NCBI GenBank assembly: GCA_027563935.2
Contig: CM050454.1
Span: forward strand, 852,501 to 916,500
Direction: 5' to 3'
DNA: 64,000 bases
Origin: Costus lasius
Taxonomy: Eukaryota; Streptophyta; Magnoliopsida; Zingiberales; Costaceae
The notes under the pieces were generated by a model. That model was not told the DNA's origin. It saw only the letters and a program-made list of their open reading frames with translations, and ran no database searches. The position numbers and the translations under genes are program-made. This document shows positions 35,733 to 48,700 of this stretch, piece by piece; positions within the stretch are counted from its first letter, which is position 1, and every line of letters starts with the position of its first letter.

Positions 35733-38700
35733 ATGTTAACAAAATTGATAAAACTATTCAAGGCCTGCTGGCAGCCATCATCGGACAAATATGGCCACGC
35801 AGGTTCTGATGTGGTTGGTCGGCAGGATGGGCTTCTTTGGTACAAGGACAGCGGACAACATGCGTATGGTGAGTTCTCGATGGCCGTTGTACAAGCTAAC
35901 AGCTTGCTTGAAGACCAGAGTCAGATCGAGTCAGGACCTCTTAGCTTGCTCGAATTTGGTCCATATGGGACATTTATTGGTGTTTATGATGGGCATGGTG
36001 GTCCAGAAACCTCCCGTTATGTCAATGATCATCTCTTCCAGAACCTGAAGAGTAAGTTTTGAAGTATTTTTACTCAATTTGATTGAAATTTAATCTTAGA
36101 GTGGAAAATGTTCTTTTGAGAACTATGAACAATGCAATACCTCTCTAGCTATTAAATTTTAATCAGTTTTTTTGTTTAGCAGTTAGTTTAAACCAATAAC
36201 TTTGTGGATTTCTCAGTTTTGTATTTTTATCGTTTACTTCACATGTCAGGGAACTAGTTTAATCTACATGTAGACCAATTCCACTTACTAACCATCCTTG
36301 CTACTTTGAATCTGTGATGCAAAGTATAATGCATGGCATCTCAATTTTCTTCATGTGCCATTTGCATTTAGCTTTTTGATCTTTCCCTTTGTAATGCATT
36401 TATGTCGTAGAATGATTACTTCTCATTCCCCAATATAATTATGCATTCGAATTTTTACACCTTCTATACAAGTATTTCTTTTTTGATCTTCACAGGATTT
36501 GCGACAGAGCAGCAGTCCATGTCAGCTGATGTAATAAGGAAGGCCTATCAAGCAACAGAAGAGGGTTTTATGTCTTTGGTAACCAAGCAATGGCAAGTCA
36601 AGCCTCAAATTGCATCGGTTGGGTCATGCTGCTTGGTTGGGGTAATTTGTGGTGGCACACTATATATAGCTAATCTGGGGGACTCGCGTGTTGTTCTTGG
36701 AAGAGCTACGAAAGCAACTGGAGAAGTTTTGGCTGTGCAATTGTCAGCAGAGCACAATGTAGCAATTGAGTCTGTTCGACAAGAGTTGCAGTCAATGCAC
36801 CCTGATGATAAACAAATTGTTATTTTGAAGCATAATGTATGGCGTGTGAAGGGCCTAATCCAGGTATGTATAATATACTTATACCTTTTATTTTTCTTAA
36901 CAATTTTTCATTCATTATGATCAAGACAATATGTCCATTTTAGATTTCCAGGTCTATTGGTGATGTATACTTAAAGAAGGAAGAATTTAACCGTGAACCA
37001 TTGCATGTGAGATTTAGACTTCGTGAGCCTTTCAAGAAGCCTATACTTAGTTCAGAACCATCAATTACTGTTCAACCACTACAACCGCAAGATCAGTTTC
37101 TTATATTTGCATCTGATGGGCTCTGGGAGCATCTTACTAATCAAGAAGCTGTTGATATAATTCAAAAGCACCCTCGCAATGTGAGTTCTATTGCTACTTC
37201 CCCTCACAGTTGATATTTTTCTTTACAGTTGTGATTTCACTATTTTTTTTTTCTAATAATTTGTTGAGCTGATCTATTTGTTCTTATTGTTATCTGAAAC
37301 CGTGCAGATACTGCTATTTGTAACAAACATTAAGTAACTTTTTACAAGCATATTTATATTCTGGTATATCTTATGAAGTTATTCAATTCCTTTAGATGTA
37401 CTTTGTAGGTTATTTTATCATCCAGTGGTCTTGATACTTAATTTATGTATTTTTGAGGATGAAGATAACTGAGGAGCAGCATCTTAAGTTGTTGCCGAAC
37501 TAGTACTTGATGAAATTTGATTAGTTGATATTATAACTAACCACAGCTGAAACAAACAAACAACATGATGGATATAAACTGGTTTTAGTTTCAACAATTA
37601 TTATTAATTTTATTTCACATGTAGCCCGAACCAACATAAAACAAATGCAGGAGCAAGAGTAAACTTTAAATCATGTTTTTTCCTGCAGTAAAGTTATGGA
37701 TTACCGTCTTATTATTCAACCATATATCAAAAGTTTCATGTTCTATTTTTAACTGACTTAAACTGTGGACATATTCGGTGCTCAGAATTGAGTAGCTGAA
37801 TGCAGTTAACAAGTTTCAAACCAGAAGTATTATATTACTGCTACATGGTAGAATCAGGAATTAGGGACTCAATAATTGTTTTCCATTTAGGGTTTATTCT
37901 TGCTGCTCTTGTATCTAGTAACATGGAGGCCGAAGGGTATGCTGAACAATAAGAAAGAAATCTCAACAAATAATTAACATCACACTGAATTTGCTATAGT
38001 TGCTGCTTTTACTGGTGGCTTGTTGCATGGAGTTCTAAGGGTGTATTGATAAATAATAATGATTCTGTGCGTAACTAATATTACATGGGAAATCTGAACA
38101 TGATTAACATTACAAAGAATTTGTTGCCTTTTATAATCATGTCTAATACTATTCAAACCATACTAGAACCAATGAGTGGTACAGTCAAAGCCTTAAGTGC
38201 TTTTGAGGATCATGAATCTGTTGTATAACTGGCATTACTAGATTACTTTTTCATGTTTCTTCTGAATTGTATGATCATACAAATATTTATATCTCTGTGA
38301 CTTAACACTTTGATGATCAGAGACATTAACCCCTTAAAGGGGAGTACTCGGAATGCTCAGATTAAAAGATGTACGCATAAAATAGTAAAAGTTTGTTTTA
38401 TTTATATATATATATATATATAATGTGTGTAACAAGTATCTTACTGTCAATTATTTCACATATAGGACGTGTGCGCTATATGAAATTCTTGCATTATTAT
38501 TTTTCCAATTGTAGTATATAAATATTCCATCAGTTCTTTTGTATATAGATGACCAACTTTTTGTGGGAATAAAAATAGTGTACTAACATAAGGAAAAGCA
38601 ATATTTGTACTCTCCTGTTGCAAATTAAAAATTAAAAGTCACGTTGGTTAACCTGAAGACTCATTTGAGTTTACACAAGACTGTGAATGAGAATAGAACT

Positions 38701-41700
38701 ATCATAATGGTAACAAGTACCACATTTTTAAGTTACTATTACACGATTAGTCTTACATCACTTATTTCTCTTATCATGACTAGGATAGGATCATATATTT
38801 GAATTATATTTCTTGTTATGATGTGAACCGCAAGTATTACTTTCCATTCATCTTAGTAAACTAAGTTCCAAATCCCATCTTCCAAAACCTAGAACCCCTA
38901 GCCGCCCTCATCCAATTCTATTCGCTGCCTCTCCTGCAGCTCCTGCTAACCCTTGCCGTCATCTTATTCCAGCAGCCTACCCTCCTTTATCTGCTCCCAT
39001 ATACCTTTTCTGAATTCAACTGTCTTAGGGTGCGTTTGGGATTGTAGTGTAGGTGGTGTAGTGTAGGTTGTTAAAGTGTGGTGTTGTAAGATTGAAAACC
39101 GTAGGTTATAAAAGCGATGCTTGGAAAAAATAATATAAAATAATAATATAAAAATAATATTTTACCCGAGCAGTGCCATCTTCAGGTTCATTTATATTTT
39201 CTTCCACTGACGCCGCCGCTGAGCGCCGTCCACCTCGCCCCGCTCGCCGACCTTCCCCTTCCCTGCTCGCCCAACCACGCGACCGGCTCACGACTCCCCA
39301 CCTCCGCTGTCGCCGCCACTTGCGTCCCTTCACTGCTCCGTCCACCTCGCCCCGTCCACCTGATGAACGACGAGGGTTGCTGGGTGAGAATCGGCTAGCG
39401 ACGAATGAGGAGAGTGAAGCTTTGGGTTCGACGAGACCCTCCCTCCCTCCCTCCCAGCGTCCGCTCACTTGGCGGGGGCGGCGTAGGGCGTCGACGGCGT
39501 GGGGGTGCCAAGGAGGGCGGTCTCTCCTTCTTCGCCGCTACTGGGTAGTGAACCCCTTCGGTTCGATGAAGAAGAAAGCCCGGGAGAGATTGCAGCGCGC
39601 TCAAACCCTCCTTCTGCCGCCGTCCAGCCGCTGAGCGCCGTCCACCTCGCCCCGCTCGCCGACCTTCCCCTTCTCTGCTCGCGCAACCACGCGACCGGCT
39701 CATGACTCCCCACCTCTACCGTCGCCGACCTTCCCCTTCACTGCTCCGTCCACCTCGCCCCATCCACCTGATGAACGATGAGGGTTGCTGGGTGAGAATC
39801 GGCTAGCGATGAACGAGGAGAGTGGAGCTTCGGGTTCAACAACGCCCTCCCTCCCTCCCCTTCGGTTCGATGTAACTAACGGGCCATCCGCTCGAAAGCA
39901 ATCTCCGCTCCGCACCCACGCAACCTACAGGGAGAGACCTGCAGGCCGAGCCGGGCGAAAAACGCCCGGTCCATGTTAGTCAACGCACGTAATCAGCTAG
40001 AAAGTGCCCTCAGCGCCAAACGTTTTCTACTTCTTTGACCGACGCCCTACGTGACCGGCTGCTCTGCCTACAACGCCAAACGCGACCTTAATGTTTTTAA
40101 AATTCCAGACATTCGTGAACTCTAGTAAAACAGGCGATTGAGTCTCAAAAAATTCAGTCTGCTCCCATATACCTCCTTTATCTGCTCCCATATACCTTTT
40201 GTTTTATCATGATTCACTTATTCCATCAGATAAAACAGGTGATTAAGTCTCAAAAAATTTATTACCTACTTAAAGATGGTTTACAATGATTTTTTACTCT
40301 TGTTTATCTTTTTCTTTACTTTGAAAGGTGACGAAGTATCATATAGGATGGCGTATAATACAACAAAAGAATACTAAAACTAAACTACATTGTAAAAACA
40401 TGCCTGTGTCATTCATAGATTGTAAATAAAATTTCTTGGATATTACTCAGGTAATATCCAAGAAAGAGCTGTAGGTAGAGTTTTTTAAAATGCAAGGAGC
40501 CAATTCAAAATCTCGTTTGTTGAGAAGTATATTACTCAGGTAATCTTGTTTCTTGGATATTTTCCCAAATAAAGTCTACTCCTATGTATACGAACCTGAC
40601 CATCATTTGAAACCAAAACTACTTATCTTGTCCATTTTAATTGAGGATATTCATTAACTAATGTGGAGTTGCAAGAAACTTGATCAGTTAGACTGAGCTG
40701 GGCTTCTTGTTCCTGCCAATTAAATCAAATATTGGTTCATCTTGAAATCTGAGTAGAATAATTTGGCTGGCATGTGAGCTGTTTTAGCAACTATCTGAAC
40801 CAAAATATATGGAGTGCGTTGATTGCTTGCACATTGATTAGACTGATTATTGATATTTATACTTAATGTTGGTCTTGACAGCATTTGTATTTATCCCTTT
40901 TCAGTTCTGAGCTAATATTTGAGAAAAATATCAATATGGCTAAAGATGCACCACAGACCACTTATTTCTCTTATCATCAACCTGCTCGTCTTGCATCGGT
41001 TATGTTATTGTTTCACGTGAATGAGCTTTACATTTACACGATGTATCATATATTTTTTTTATGATATAATATTGCTTCTGCTGAAGGCATGAACATTATG
41101 ATAATGGCGTATCCTCTATGATTTATATTATACAAGCTCCGGTAATTAGAACAGTCTTCTATTAACAAACCTTTTTGAGTCAATAATGGTACATTTAAAA
41201 ATCAGTATATGCATATCTGTAAGACTGTAATAGAAGAATTTAGGTTCTCAAATACTAGTTTAGACAAGTTATGGTACTTGATTATATTAGCCCCACCTTC
41301 AATATCATGGTGTAAAAGTTTGTATTGCTGATTAGAGTTTCAAAATCACCAATATATCCTTTCTCATGGATCATGGTAGTAGTCACTCCTTGTTAATTGT
41401 TTAGTATTTGCTACTAACCTTTTGTTAAATGGTAAATTCATGGCTCGCTTATAAGAGCAAAAAGATGATAGAGCATTTTTCAAAATGATTACAAGAAAAG
41501 CAACAAACCGTTTTTGAGTTTTTTTTTTTCCTTTCATTTGATGTACTTGTCTTGCAAACCACACCCAAAGATTATATCTAAAGTACCAGTCATATCTATA
41601 TGTACCCCGACTGGTATTCTTGCACCTCAACCATAGTCGGAAATATCACTTGATAGGTTTCAATGTAGCATTTTTTATATTTTATTTAGTGATAGTGGGT

Positions 41701-42249
41701 GGTATAGGTCTGTGTACTGCTTGGTATATTGACACGAATATACAAACTAGTACGGATGCGAGAAACCGTGATGCCTATAAAAGGTATTAGGATCCTCACT
41801 TATTACTCTCACATGAAAGCATGGTAACTCATCATATGAGATGAAAGTGTATAGATTTCCTAGATAAGTGCAATACTGATTTGTTAGATGGTGTTTAAGT
41901 TGATCTGTAGTGTCGGTCTCTAGGTAATGTACATGACTAATAACTCAGAAATTTGTCTTCACTTCGGCGGGTTAATTTCCATTGCATAATTGCATAAATC
42001 CTGCAGGGAAGCGCACGGAGACTTGTAAAAGCTGCGCTACAAGAAGCAGCCAAGAAGCGAGAGATGAGGTACTCTGATCTCAAGAAGATTGATCGTGGAG
42101 TTCGCCGGCATTTCCATGATGACATAACTGTTATCGTTGTGTTCCTCGACTCCAACCTTGTCAGCAGAGCCAGCTCTCCAAGGGGACCTCCTCTCTCAGT
42201 GAAAGGCGGCGGTATCAACGTCCGATCAAATTCTCTCGCCCCCTCATAG
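35733..42249 (+). CDS. Protein phosphatase 2C (plant clade D-like)
   Basis: Exons 35733-36051, 36496-36863, 36944-37180 and 42007-42249 give 388 residues, the usual length for this clade. Key pieces: [15 protein letters not shown] start, [29 protein letters not shown], then [17 protein letters not shown] with the metal-binding DGHGG at 86-90. Next come [67 protein letters not shown] and, in the last exon, [18 protein letters not shown]. All metal-coordinating Asp motifs of PP2C are present, so an active Mg/Mn-dependent Ser/Thr phosphatase is expected. In Arabidopsis, clade D members dephosphorylate plasma-membrane H+-ATPase and are inhibited by SAUR proteins; the same role here is inference. 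The last intron is 4826 bp and holds a Harbinger-like element. Confidence 0.94.
38926..40265. repeat. Short repeats flanking the Harbinger-like element
   Basis: The words ctgctcccatataccttttc (left, near 38990) and tctgctcccatataccttttg (right, near 40178) occur on either side of the inserted element. aaacaggcgattgagtctc (40129) and aaacaggtgattaagtctc (40236) are a further direct pair. They show local duplication in the PP2C intron, unrelated to coding. Confidence 0.5.
39028..40087. mobile_element. PIF/Harbinger-like non-autonomous element
   Basis: The 1060 bp element is flanked by TTA on both sides (39025-39027, 40088-40090), the 3 bp duplication expected for PIF/Harbinger. Terminal inverted repeats are GGGTGCGTTTGGGATTGTAG and, inverted, GGTCGCGTTTGGCGTTGTAG. 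The interior is GC-rich and contains a direct repeat of about 235 bp (about 39218-39455 and 39630-39865), both copies carrying GCTGAGCGCCGTCCACCTCG and a GAACGA-GAGGGTTGCTGGGTG region. Open frames on both strands come from the GC bias; no transposase motif is visible. It lies in intron 3 of the PP2C gene. Confidence 0.75.
40432..40465. repeat. Near-perfect 34 bp palindrome
   Basis: Arms TTTCTTGGATATTAC (40432-40446) and GTAATATCCAAGAAA (40451-40465) are exact inverse copies around a 4-base loop TCAG. Pieces of the same words recur at 40528-40562 (attactcaggtaat and ttcttggatat). It lies in the last PP2C intron; function unknown. Confidence 0.9.
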
Positions 42250-43640
42250 CTCGGCTGATTGGCTAGGTGTACTAAATTAAAATAGCCCAAACCTCCTTTG
42301 TCTCGTCCTCAATTGGATATGTAGAGCCGAATTATATCTAGTTTAACATATTATATTGTATCATTTCTTATGCCGTGGAAAAGTCACTTTGTTTTATGGT
42401 TATAAACTTAGGAGGGTGTAATATTTCGTGTACAACAATGAAGGAGATCCAAGACAACAGCTTCCACCAGTGTATGGAATTTTCTATTCTAGTCGCTTAG
42501 CTTTTCGCACTTGGCTTCACAGGATCTGCGTGAGTGATGACCAATTATCAACTGTTCTTGGTCTAACTTTGATAAACACTTTTGGTGATTTGGCCATTTG
42601 CAATGATATACAATTGGTTCTGTGGACTTTTTGATAGCAATTTAGGTGAAGGGAGTGGGTATATTGTTCTCTATATTCAAAAGGATGATCTTATTGATAT
42701 ATAAGTGCATAAGCATCGGTAACATAAGTGAGTTTAGTAAGTCTAGAGAACTAGCTCTCCAAATAAAAAAAACTATAACATTATAGTTATCTAGCCAAAA
42801 AAGAAATATTGCGAAAAAAGAAAAGAAATATGGAGCGATATGGCGATTTGATTTATATATGTAGTTATGTTGAATAACTAATGGTGTGAACTCTAATAAT
42901 ATTTATGCTGAGTGAATATGCTTCTTTTTAAAAGAATATTTGATATTTCTATGGCAAGAAGTATGATGATAATCTAGATGTGGAGCTCCATATTATTAAA
43001 ACCCACGTGAGAACTAGTCATAGGTTTTGGAAAGGAAAATTATAAATATTCGTCCAGACAAAAAATAATAATAATACGTATAATGTTGAAAATAACTCAA
43101 CATGATATGAAGTGTGAATTATATTTTATAGAGAAAAGTATATTACCCATTTATATTTCTCAGAGAAATAAAAACCAAGAAATTAAATCAAATTAAACGA
43201 AATAAAAGATTCCAAAATATAACCATTCTAAAAGTTTTAACAATTTAAAATAAAAACATTAACATTATTAATGTTGCATATGCAGTTTCAATGGCTTAGG
43301 TGGCCATTTTTTTCAAAATCTCAAACAAAATATATTTCTACTAACTTAGTTTTATAAAATATCTTTAAATGCCGAAATATACTAACTTATTTCGAATGAT
43401 AGAAAATTTCAAACACATTATTTTATGTCATTATAAATGAATAATTTCTAAATTTATAATAATTTTGGAACATGTTATATAGTATTTGAGGATGCTCTGT
43501 AAAATACTTGTGTGGGCAAAGCGAGTTTTTTTTCTTTAAAAAAGGGTTCAAAATTGGTAACTTTCAATATACATCTCTAAAATTTAATAATGACCTTTAA
43601 ATACTAATAATAATAATAAATAATAATTATTATATATAAT
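42250..43640. other. Intergenic, PP2C to plastocyanin
   Basis: Begins with the PP2C 3' flank. The rest is very AT-rich, with no coding frame of protein character and no named repeat. Confidence 0.45.
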
Positions 43641-43643
43641 GTA

Positions 43644-43785
43644 ACACGTGTCCTGCTGCTGTCCACACATAGCATGAGCCGCCGGCTTCACAAGCTTCCT
43701 TCCCTTGAGCCACCCGTTACTATTTAGGGAGTCCAACCGCTTTCCTCTCCTGACCTCCCTCCGCCCACTCAAATGTATATATAAA
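43644..43785 (+). promoter_or_regulatory. Plastocyanin promoter: G-box and TATA box
   Basis: ACACGTGT at 43644-43651 contains the G-box core CACGTG, a site often found in light-regulated plant promoters. TATATATAAA at 43776-43785 lies 56-65 bases before the ATG at 43841, which fits a leader of about 30 bases. The spacing of about 125 bases from G-box to TATA is normal for photosynthesis genes. So the promoter looks intact although the reading frame is not. Confidence 0.7.
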
Positions 43786-43840
43786 CAACGCGCTGTGAAT
43801 TCCCTTCCCTTCGCAACTACGTTAGCGCTAGTCCGACGCC

Positions 43841-44481
43841 ATGGCCAGCATCACTTCTGCAGTCACCATCCCTTCCTTCTGCGGCCTGAAGGCCGCCCAC
43901 CGCGCCGCCGCCATCGCTCAGCCGCCGCCAGGGCCGCGCCCCCGGCCATCTGCAAGGCGTCGCTGAAGGCGGCGGGCGTGGCCGTGGCCGCGACCGCCGC
44001 GAGCGCGGTCCTGGCGAGCAGCGCGCTGGCCTTCGACGTGCTGCTGGGCGGCTCGGGCGGCGAGCTTTTGTTCGTGCCGAACGAGTTCTCGGTGCCCTCC
44101 GGGGAGACGATCGTGTTCAAGAACAACGCGGGGTTCCCGCACAACGTGGTGTTCGACGAGGACGGGGTGCCGTCGGGGGTAGACGCGGGGTCGATCTCGA
44201 TGGCGGAGGAGGACCTGCTCAACGGCCCAGGCGAGACCTACACCGTGACCCTGAAAGAAAAGGGCAGCTACTCCTTCTACTGCTCGCCGCACCAGGGCGC
44301 CGGCATGGTCGGCAAAGTCACCGTTCCTTGCGACCGTCCATCACGACCGCCCTTGTCAATCAATTGGATGTATCCAGTCGCTTGTACTTCCTTGATCTGG
44401 AAATGTCTCGAACGCGAACAACTCGTCTGGGTGATTAATTGGTGCTGCTTCTTCAAGCGCGTGGTGTTGCAAATTAAATAA
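43841..44481 (+). pseudogene. PETE: Plastocyanin, frame broken in transit peptide, stop lost
   Basis: From ATG 43841 the start [24 protein letters not shown] is a typical plastocyanin transit peptide, but this frame stops at 43964-43966 after 41 codons. The rest of the protein continues in the frame one base earlier: [33 protein letters not shown] (end of transit peptide and thylakoid signal), then mature [19 protein letters not shown] to GMVGKVTV. All copper ligands are present (His in GFPHNVV; Cys, His and Met in [10 protein letters not shown]). After GKVTV, where the family ends with Asn and stop, the frame runs on for about 50 residues with no homology ([11 protein letters not shown]...) to 44481. 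So there are two defects: one base missing (or two added) between about 43890 and 43945, and no normal stop. Either a recently decayed copy or an assembly error. No intron, as usual for this gene. Known role: lumenal electron carrier from cytochrome b6f to photosystem I. Confidence 0.85.
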
Positions 44482-45721
44482 TTTGGGGGGTTTTTTTACT
44501 AAGATCTGTCCATCATAATATATATACAATTTTAGGATTTGATCGGATGTTCTGGACATTGTTAAAAAAAGAAATGAAGTGTAAAAAATATTTATCATTG
44601 CCATTACCCATAATCAAATAAATAAAAAATATTACCAACATTGTTGCTATTATAAAATTTGCTGAATTGATATTATCGACAATACTGATAATATTAATAA
44701 ATTTAATTAATACTGAAAACCTACTCGATTTTTTTTTAAAAAAAAGATATTCGTAAAATATTTTATCAATGTTGGATTAAAGGATTTTTTTTGTGATCCA
44801 CACATTTTAATACATGTTCCCAGAATATTATTATGCAGCACACTCTGTTATTGTAGATGATCCAACAGAATAGGTTGAACTTTGAAGAGCACAGATACAA
44901 TAATGTACTTTCATCAAGCTTCATTCTCAAATTGCTACTCTTTGGTTCAGCTCAGCTACTTAGAGCGAACAAGGTTTCAAAAGAAAATGCTAAGTTGAGA
45001 CAAATTTTAGGTTCCAAACCAACAATAGAACATGAACCTCATTTATAATTTACCTGGAGAAATTATACATTGAATCGTTCAACTATCCAAAAACATAAGC
45101 ATCAACATGCAGAAGCAGGCAGAGGGAAGTTGCAACTTCAAAAGCCTTAAACTGAAGCAAACAATCAGCTGGACTTCTGAAAGTACTGATAGTAATAGTA
45201 CGTGGCAAATTTAGGGGGAAATGTTTCCCTAACCATCTTAATGTGATTGCTACGTTGTTGACCTGGTAAAAAGTTCCATCCTTGTAAGGAATTTGGAAAA
45301 CTTTCCAATATCATATATAACTGATAGTTCCATCTAGAATTGAACCGTTTGTGCTTATTTTTTATGATGAAACAATAAAAGACGATGGACAACGAGGGAG
45401 CTTTTGTGAATGCATTCCAAAAAGGCTTCTAACCTGTAAAGTTAGAAGTACCTGGTGAGAAAAAAGTTTAAAGTGCTTTACCCCCATAGTAAAACGTTCA
45501 CAATGCTATTGCTACTAATAAGAAGATGATGAAGATGGATTTTTTAAAAATAGACTTTGGAAACATGAACTTGAAAAATCCTCAGTATTTCAGAACTCAC
45601 CAAAAGAGATCGTAACACCACTGAACAGTTCATCTACCCATCATAATTAGCTATGTACTTGAGTTTGTCTTTCTTTTTGCTTGAACAGGAGCTTCACGCT
45701 TTGTAAATTAATCACCGTTTA
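44482..45721. other. Intergenic, AT-rich
   Basis: Lies between the plastocyanin gene and the 3' end of the DCAF8-like gene (minus strand). No coding frame or repeat family recognised. Confidence 0.45.
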
Positions 45722-48700
45722 TCATGGTGAATAGTTGAAGTGAGCATAGTAATCCATGTCACAATCATCAAAATTAATATCATAATCACCATCATCACTA
45801 AAATCACTATCATCAATATCAAAATCATCATCTTCTCCATCAATGGAGCCATCATCCATATTGTCAACATCTTCACTTTCAAATTCAACATCACTTTCGT
45901 CGTCTTCATCAGAATCATACTCCTTCTGCAAGTGGAAATAAGAAAAACCAACGGATAAACTATCAGACCATGACATAAAGAGAAACAAGCTATGCTCCGA
46001 AAGAACTGAAATTAGTGCACTCTACGGTACTGAAACGAAAGACCACTTTCTTGGGCACAGACAATAACAAAAATCTATCCACAGAAGGCAAGTTAGCCTG
46101 CTTGGGAACTATAAATCAAATAGTTCCACTATAAGCTATAGCATCGAATTGATCTGTCTGGAGAAGAAAATTATACAGTAAAACAAAGATGAGAATGAAC
46201 AGAATGTAACGTGTTTCTGAACACATGGATCTTCGTTTCAATATGGAAATATCGCACCTCATTGACATTGAATAATCTTGAAAATTACATCAAATCAAGA
46301 TATTCTCATGAGTAGAATTGTATAAGCCAATAAACAGTTTCAAAAATGGTTGAGACTTAGTGAGCCTAAGAAGATTCAAGCAAAGATCAAAAGAGGAACT
46401 AGCTTACTGTAAATAGGTCATCAAGATTTACTGGTTGGGGAAATTTCTCTGTGTTAGGAACCCAGATCTTTATGTCATCATCAATGCCACAACTAGCAAT
46501 CATGGCAGTACGAGGGTGAGAATCAATACAGTTCACCACTTGATTATCTCCTTTCATAGCGCGCAAAAGTTTACCATCTTTCTTCCTCCAAATAAATATG
46601 CGTCCACAGTCAGAACCACTAGTCACATACTCACAACAGGGTCCATAAAAGCTCACACCTTTCACTGTTCTTCTATTAGTGTGCCCTTTGTACACCTGAA
46701 GTTCAGGTCTTGCATCAGACTTTGCATCCTCTGAATCACTATCTGAAATTGACGGAACAGCAGGATTGGAACCCAGACCTCGGTCCTTTGGAAAAAGGTA
46801 GATGAAATCATCAATATAAGATGCTATCAGCTCACTAGCATTAGAGAAATCCAATCCTGTGATGCCATTTCTACGATCAATTAGATGTGGAGGGCAGAAA
46901 CAATCGTAAGGAAGGCCATAATTTGTTGATCCATCCCATTTGGTGGACTTGCGAATGTCATACACTCGAGCATAGTTATCAGATCCAGCAACTGCAAGAA
47001 AGTTTGTATTTCTTGGGTCTATTGTAATAGCATTGAGATCAACGAGTGATGTATAGGGTATTTTTCTTGTAAACGATCTGCATATGATGAGCTTTGTCGA
47101 ATCACTGGATCTAAGATCAAACTGGGAGCATGAAAACTGTGTCAGGTACATGTAAGTCGGGAATCGCAAGAAAATGCATGCAACAGGCTAATTAATAATA
47201 ACTCACATGTTGAACGAGACCATCTTCGCCGCAACTATAAAAAACATGAGGACTACCAGGTTCGATAGCTATCTTATGGACTGCACCATGATGTCTGGCT
47301 AGCAATTTTAAAGTTACTTGACCACCTTCAAGTAACTGGGCAAGCCTTACCTGAAGAAATTGAAGTAAAACCAAGCAGACACTTTTAGCAATGAAGTGGA
47401 AGTATCAAAGAGGATAGAAAGCAGAACGAGGGTGCGTATTGCAACATATACCTCACCATCTGCAGCAGATGTAACAATAGTCCGATCACCAGTGTAAGGC
47501 ATGAACCGTGCTTGGAAAACATTGTTTCTGTGGCCAGAGTCGAAGGAAGTCCTCACAGTCCCAACGTCCCAATCCCATAGTATTACCGTTCTATCATCTG
47601 ATCCAGATATGAGAATATTCCCATCTGCATTTAAGCTCACAGTGTTTACACAGCCTTGGTGCTTGTCAAGTTTTCTGTAAATTCCCAAACGCAAGACAAG
47701 ATCCTGCTCAAGAGAATATATTCAGGGACCAGTGGCCGTGATATTTCAGGATTATAACAATAAAACTAAAGCACAAGCTTTGAAACAACTTGTTATGGAA
47801 AAATTGAAGGATATATATACGCTCCTATATTGAAGCCTTCGCTTTATGATAAGAGCAATTAGAAACAAAATCAATTTATTTAGGTTTAATTGCTGCATAA
47901 GTAAAGCTTCCTCTCCTTTTCATTATGTAAGTTATTTATGTGTCAGAATATATTCAGGGACCAATAGTCGTGATATTTCAGGATTATAACAATAAAATTT
48001 AAAGCACAATCTTTACAACAAATTATTATGGAAAAATTGTAGCATATATATATGCTCCTATATTGAAGCCTTCGCTTTATGATAAGAGCAATTAGAGACT
48101 AAATTTATTTATTTAGGTTTGCATAAGGAAAACTTCCTTACTTTTCATTATGTAAGTTATTTATGTGTCAGACAGCTTCAGCACTGTCCCATCCTCGGTT
48201 GAAAAACAAGATGGGAGTGATCCTCTATAGGGTTGTGATCTTTTAACATCATAGCTTTTATTGCCTGTCTCTCTAGTACAAGAGGATACGAGTTTATAAA
48301 ACATATCCAAATTTCTCCAACTAGTTCCAGCAGTCCAAAATTCTACATCAGCTCTTTCCCAAAACAACTTCACCAGTTAAATTCCTGTGTCATTGTCTAG
48401 TACTTCAATGTTCAAATAGAATTTTCCATAATATTCTTGATGATAGCATCTCTAACACCAAGGAATTTTGCAAATCTAGCTGGCATCCATCACTTTGCTT
48501 CTATCACATCAAAGATATACCACTCAAAAAACATCCAATGCAATCATCTAGAGCACCACCTCTTACCGAATCCACCATCAGCTATGGTACTCTGTGCTAT
48601 CAGGATGCAAGCAGCGGGCCTCATCCCTTCATAGTGGTAGGAATCAAGGCTTACAGTGGTGGTTTAAATGGCTTTGGTTCAGGGTTTAATAAAAATCTGA

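Noticed and set aside
39106..39979. Several 60-150 residue frames on both strands in the PP2C intron
   Set aside because: All lie inside the GC-rich Harbinger-like element and are Pro/Arg/Ser-rich without transposase motifs.
43705..43840. Upstream extension of the plastocyanin mature frame to an ATG at 43705
   Set aside because: It would run through the TATA box and leader, and the residues are not those of a transit peptide. The true start is ATG 43841 in another frame.
45712..45951. Met/Ile-rich frames over the last exon of the DCAF8-like gene
   Set aside because: Out-of-frame readings of the Asp-codon run (GAT/ATC) in the acidic tail.
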